The translations under genes were made by a program, and so were the position numbers. The notes under the pieces are model-generated. The model saw only the letters and a program-made list of their open reading frames with translations. It searched no databases and had not been told where the DNA came from. Shown piece after piece: positions 61,010-64,000 of a stretch of 64,000 nucleotides of DNA; position 1 is the stretch's first letter; each line of letters begins with the position of its first letter. The stretch is from an uncultured Faecalicoccus sp. Its GTDB lineage: Bacteria; Bacillota_I; Bacilli_A; Erysipelotrichales; Erysipelotrichaceae. Location of the stretch: the NCBI GenBank assembly GCA_902497095.1, contig CABVDD010000002.1, positions 29,336 through 93,335 on the forward strand. The letters are read 5' to 3'.

Positions 61010-61684
61010 ATGAAAAAAAGAAATACAACAAAAAAATCCAAACAATTTGATGAATTGGAAGTATATAGACATTTACGTACGAATATTGAATACTCTTCTG
61101 TAGATACCAAAGTACAGATTGTCAACGTAACAAGTTCAAATCCAGGTGAAGGCAAGACAACGACTTCTTCCAATTTGGCCATTGTCAGTGCCAATCAGTT
61201 TAGTAAAGTGTTGTTAGTGGATTGTGATATGCGTAAACCACAAATTCATAAGAAGTTTAATATTTCGAATCGTTTTGGTTTAAGTAATGTTTTAGCTCAA
61301 GATGATATGAATATTCCAGATACATATTTTCAGAAATTTAAAGATAAAAAAGGAGATGGAGTATTATACGTCTTACCTGCCGGTATTAAAGTACCCAATC
61401 CATTGGAACTTTTATCCAGCGATAAATTTAAGGAATTTTTAGCTTATATGCGTCAACGATTTGATTTTATCATTTTAGATTGTCCGCCTATTCTTTCCGT
61501 TTCCGATGCGATTCCAGTTTCCTGTGTATGCGATGGAACCATTTTTGTTGTATCAGCGCAAGATACAGATAAGAAAATGGCTCGTACGGCGTTAACACAA
61601 CTACAAAGAAATGGGGCGCATGTCATAGGTTCTGTTTTAAGCAAGGCCGATCGAACCGTTGAATCCTATTATAACTACTATTAG
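61010..61684 (+). CDS. CpsD/CapB BY-kinase
   Basis: 224 residues: Walker A SSNPGEGKTTTSSNLA, Walker A' LLVDCDMRKP, Walker B FIILDCPP, and a C-terminal Tyr cluster ESYYNYY, the autophosphorylation tail. It works with the Wzz-like protein and is the substrate of CpsB. The ATG at 61010 follows GGAAGGG; a TTG at 60989 in the same frame overlaps the cpsB gene. Confidence 0.93.
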   Translation: MKKRNTTKKSKQFDELEVYRHLRTNIEYSSVDTKVQIVNVTSSNPGEGKTTTSSNLAIVSANQFSKVLLVDCDMRKPQIHKKFNISNRFGLSNVLAQDDMNIPDTYFQKFKDKKGDGVLYVLPAGIKVPNPLELLSSDKFKEFLAYMRQRFDFIILDCPPILSVSDAIPVSCVCDGTIFVVSAQDTDKKMARTALTQLQRNGAHVIGSVLSKADRTVESYYNYY

Positions 61685-61700
61685 AAAGGAAGGATGCGAT

Positions 61701-62408
61701 TTGGAAAAAGATAACCATACAAGAGAAGTATCGGAATATAAAGATCTTCCTGAAGTAAATATCGATCCGGAAAATGAAAAAAATTCGATAGATAACTCTA
61801 AAAAAAAGACAGCTATCATTCTTGGTCTTTTAGTGATTTTAATTGGATTGTTTGGTATCGTATATTTTATGTTTCAATCTAGACAAGAACCTGCAAAACC
61901 AGTTCAAAAGGAAGTGCAGGAAGAAAAAGAGGAAAAAGAAGCAAAAGATACAACACCGCCGACTTTTGTAGGCATGCAAGATCGTATTGTGGTTGAACTC
62001 AATGCACTGGATGTGGATCTGACAAAATATTTCTTAGCAGTTGATGACAATAAGCAGGCAGATATCCAAGTTAAAGGGGATGTCAATTTGGCGGCTGAAG
62101 GTGAATATCCAATTACAGTGATTGCCACTGATGAAAATGGAAATACTATAGAACATGCGGTAACAGTACAAGTCATCAGTGAAAATACGATGAGTACAGG
62201 AATCGAATTTTCTTGTTATATCGATGGAAGTATTCCATTAGATGCCGGAACAAAAGAGCGTTTAATGGCCAATGTGATTTACTTCTACTATCAAGATCAA
62301 AATCCAGAAATTCTACAAAAGATCAACGAATTACAGATTGATGTCAGCCAATATCCGACACAAACAACATGGCATCCATCTATGCAGCAAACTACACCAA
62401 CCGTATAA
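61701..62408 (+). CDS. Membrane-anchored DUF5011 (Ig-like) protein
   Basis: 235 residues: a Lys/Asp/Asn-rich cytosolic start, one helix (about 37-57), an acidic Glu/Lys linker and a DUF5011/HYR-like Ig domain (TTPPTFVGMQDRIVVELNA, GEYPITVIATDENGN). The C-terminal 60 residues are unassigned. The start is TTG at 61701 behind AAGGAAGG; an earlier in-frame codon at 61659 overlaps the kinase gene. Last gene of the capsule-regulation run, before a terminator. Confidence 0.75.
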   Translation: MEKDNHTREVSEYKDLPEVNIDPENEKNSIDNSKKKTAIILGLLVILIGLFGIVYFMFQSRQEPAKPVQKEVQEEKEEKEAKDTTPPTFVGMQDRIVVELNALDVDLTKYFLAVDDNKQADIQVKGDVNLAAEGEYPITVIATDENGNTIEHAVTVQVISENTMSTGIEFSCYIDGSIPLDAGTKERLMANVIYFYYQDQNPEILQKINELQIDVSQYPTQTTWHPSMQQTTPTV

Positions 62409-62437
62409 AAGTGAGGGATACAAACTCTCACTTTTTT
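62408..62437 (+). terminator. Intrinsic terminator of the capsule-regulation operon
   Basis: AAAGTGAG (62408-62415) and CTCACTTT (62427-62434) with further T. Confidence 0.85.
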
Positions 62438-62469
62438 TCATGTATACTGGAAATAAAAGAACAATCAAT

Positions 62470-62578
62470 AATTATTTCAAGTATAACTGAAATTATTTTA
62501 AAATTTAGAATTATTTCAGATATACTTGAATAAAATAATAAAAACTATTTTATTTTCAGTATATCCGTAATAAAATAG
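62470..62578. promoter_or_regulatory. Three related palindromes upstream of the ATPase gene
   Basis: TTTCAAGTATAACTGAAA (62475-62492), TTTCAGATATACTTGAAT (62514-62531) and a third centred at 62562 (TTTCAGTATATCCGTA) bounded by CTATTTTAT and ATAAAATAG (62545-62553, 62570-62578). A related single half-site, GTATACTGGAAATAAAA, lies at about 62442-62458. They are candidate repressor sites or recombination sites for the inserted gene. Confidence 0.55.
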
Positions 62579-62594
62579 TGATGAGGTGATATTG

Positions 62595-63812
62595 ATGATT
62601 AAACGAGAATCCTACATGCGTCAAATTCGACCTTTTTTTAATTCTGAATTAATCAAAGTCCTTACAGGATTTCGTCGTAGCGGAAAATCTGTTATGCTTG
62701 AACTTATTCAGGAAGAACTATTAAGTACAGGAGTAAAAAAAGAACAATGTATTTCAATTAATTTTGAAAATATGAAAAATGTACATTTGTGCGATGCGAT
62801 ATCTTTACACAATGAAATTTTAAAAAGAGTAAAATCCATTGAGGGAAAAGTCTATCTTTTCTTTGATGAAATTCAAGAAGTAGATCATTGGGAAAAATGT
62901 ATAAATTCATTTCGCGTAGAATTTGATTGCGATATTTATATTACGGGATCTAATGCGAAATTGCTTTCTGGAGAATTGGCTACGTATTTAGCCGGAAGAT
63001 ATGTAGAATTTGTGATTTATCCATTTTCTTTTAAAGAATTTATGGAATTGTACCATACCATTTATCCTGACAAAACAAATCATCAATGTTTTCAAGACTA
63101 TCTGCTGATGGGAGGTATGCCATATCTTGCCAATCTTCGATATGATATAAGTGCCAATCAACAATACTTGAGAGATTTATTTAATTCTGTAGAATTAAAA
63201 GATATCATTAAGCGAAATAAAATACGGGATGTAGATATTTTAGAGCGTATCATAGCCTATGTGACTTTGAATATTGGTACATCTTTTTCAGCTTTTTCTA
63301 TTTCTAAATATTTAAAGAGTGAAGGTCGTTCTGTTTCTTCTGAAACGATCATGAATTATTTAAAAGCTTGTATGGATGCCTTTATGTTTTACCAGGTAAA
63401 AAGAGAAGACCTTCAAGGTAAAAAGATTTTAACGATCAATGAAAAGTATTATGTAGTTGATCATGGTATTCGAGAAGCCGTTTTTGGAAATAATCAAAAA
63501 GATATACAACTTATATTAGAAAATATAATATATATGGAATTGTTACGTAGAGGCTATACAGTGTTTGTGGGAAAAGTTGATAATCAGGAAATTGATTTTG
63601 TGTGTCATAAACAAAATAATAAGATCTATATTCAAGTTTCTTATTTACTCGCTTCTAAAGAAACTATTTCACGTGAGTTTGGTGTATTTGATAAAGTACA
63701 AGATAACTATCCAAAATATGTTATTAGTATGGATGAATTCGATATGAGTCAAAACGGAATCAAGCATATGAATATTATTGATTTTTTATTAGATTCAAAT
63801 TGGGATAAATAA
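62595..63812 (+). CDS. AAA ATPase with DUF4143 domain
   Basis: 405 residues: Walker A GFRRSGKSVML, Walker B VYLFFDEIQEV, sensor motif ITGSNAKLLSGELATYLAGR, a winged-helix/DUF4143 C-terminal half with EIDFVCHKQNNKIYIQVSY, the PD-(D/E)XK-like core. These solitary ATPases are common in gut bacteria and archaea, often mobile; the function is unknown. ATG at 62595 follows GAGGTGA; a GTG at 62586 is also in frame. It has been placed next to a 3' gene remnant. Confidence 0.88.
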   Translation: MIKRESYMRQIRPFFNSELIKVLTGFRRSGKSVMLELIQEELLSTGVKKEQCISINFENMKNVHLCDAISLHNEILKRVKSIEGKVYLFFDEIQEVDHWEKCINSFRVEFDCDIYITGSNAKLLSGELATYLAGRYVEFVIYPFSFKEFMELYHTIYPDKTNHQCFQDYLLMGGMPYLANLRYDISANQQYLRDLFNSVELKDIIKRNKIRDVDILERIIAYVTLNIGTSFSAFSISKYLKSEGRSVSSETIMNYLKACMDAFMFYQVKREDLQGKKILTINEKYYVVDHGIREAVFGNNQKDIQLILENIIYMELLRRGYTVFVGKVDNQEIDFVCHKQNNKIYIQVSYLLASKETISREFGVFDKVQDNYPKYVISMDEFDMSQNGIKHMNIIDFLLDSNWDK

Positions 63813-63817
63813 AAAAA

Positions 63818-63913
63818 GGTGACCCAGGTGTTCCTGTATTAAGACCATTTGATTCTATGAAAAATACAGTAATCTTGAAATCAGGTAACTTTGGAAGTCA
63901 TAATTTTTCATAA
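63818..63913 (+). pseudogene. 3' remnant of a four-carbon sugar-acid kinase (OtnK/DUF1537) gene
   Basis: Directly after the ATPase stop an open frame reads GDPGVPVLRPFDSMKNTVIL then KSGNFGSHNFS and stops. GVPxLRxF...LKSGNFG is the end of the nucleotide-binding C-terminal domain of OtnK/DUF1537 kinases. The rest of the gene is not in this window, so the copy has been cut by insertion or deletion at the ATPase. Confidence 0.65.
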
Positions 63914-63945
63914 AGGCAATACATTAATTTATAGTTTAAAAAAGA

Positions 63946-63987
63946 AGAGAATTCGATGGAAAGATCCAGTCGGATTCTCTTTTTTTA
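63946..63987 (+). terminator. Intrinsic terminator after the kinase remnant
   Basis: AGAGAATTCGA (63946-63956) pairs with TCGGATTCTCT (63970-63980), one G-T pair, then seven T. Confidence 0.8.
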
Positions 63988-64000
63988 CTATGTGGCAAGC

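Overview
The window comes from a low-GC Gram-positive bacterium. Gene content and order (sufCDSUB, a Firmicutes-type T7SSb locus, cvpA-mutS2-uvrC, lspA-rluD, rnhC, mannose-family PTS, cpsBCD-like genes, an LCP protein) fit Firmicutes. The style of the proteins suggests an Erysipelotrichia-like gut commensal, but the species cannot be fixed from sequence alone.

Layout. 1-2.8 kb: a membrane J-domain protein and a minus-strand operon (rRNA/tRNA methyltransferase plus two membrane proteins). 2.8-12.4 kb: a divergent type VII secretion locus with FHA proteins, an EssB-like kinase-fold membrane protein, an EssC-type ATPase, a YukD-like ubiquitin fold, two WXG100 proteins, a DUF4176 protein and accessory proteins. 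Two of its genes are interrupted: one by an in-frame TAG, and essC by a frameshift. 12.4-14.4 kb: two exported foldase-like proteins on the minus strand. 14.4-21.4 kb: sufCDSUB, running on without clear gaps into a 5-formyl-THF cyclo-ligase, an SGNH hydrolase and an unknown protein. 21.4-29.6 kb: an HD-domain protein, a cold-shock protein, a leucine-rich-repeat protein, a flavin reductase divergent from an HxlR regulator, a UbiB kinase, lspA, rluD, a dCMP deaminase and rnhC. 29.7-36.5 kb: a frameshifted Rpn-like nuclease, cvpA, mutS2, uvrC and a VanY-like protein that has lost its zinc ligands. 36.5-46.3 kb: a sugar-phosphate region with manA, a mannose-family PTS (IIA, IIB, IIC, IID), a cupin glucose-6-phosphate isomerase, a long mannose-6-phosphate isomerase with a kinase-like N-terminal domain, and a GntR regulator. 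The same perfect 14-bp palindrome overlaps the promoters of manA and of the isomerase/GntR operon. 46.3-48.5 kb: DUF3284, a nucleoside hydrolase and an ECF S component behind a possible attenuator.

48.5-51.0 kb is the most unusual stretch. Three tandem units with a period of about 735 bp lie downstream (3') of a tRNA-Arg. Each encodes, on the minus strand, a conserved 40-residue peptide absent from ordinary gene calls. Opposite its 3' half is a compact plus-strand transcription unit (extended -10 promoter, about 50 nt, hairpin terminator) whose stem shows compensatory changes between copies. A ribbon-helix-helix gene follows in each unit, intact only in unit 1. Units 1 and 2 also carry a second mini-transcription unit. 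The layout resembles an antisense-RNA-controlled peptide (type I toxin-antitoxin-like) module, but that function is inference.

51-64 kb: a Listeria-Bacteroides-repeat protein, a 1900-residue VWA plus pilin-repeat surface protein whose promoter spacer contains a G7 tract, an LCP protein, capsule chain-length, phosphatase and kinase genes, a DUF5011 protein, and a solitary DUF4143 ATPase preceded by three palindromes and followed by the 3' remnant of a sugar-acid kinase gene.
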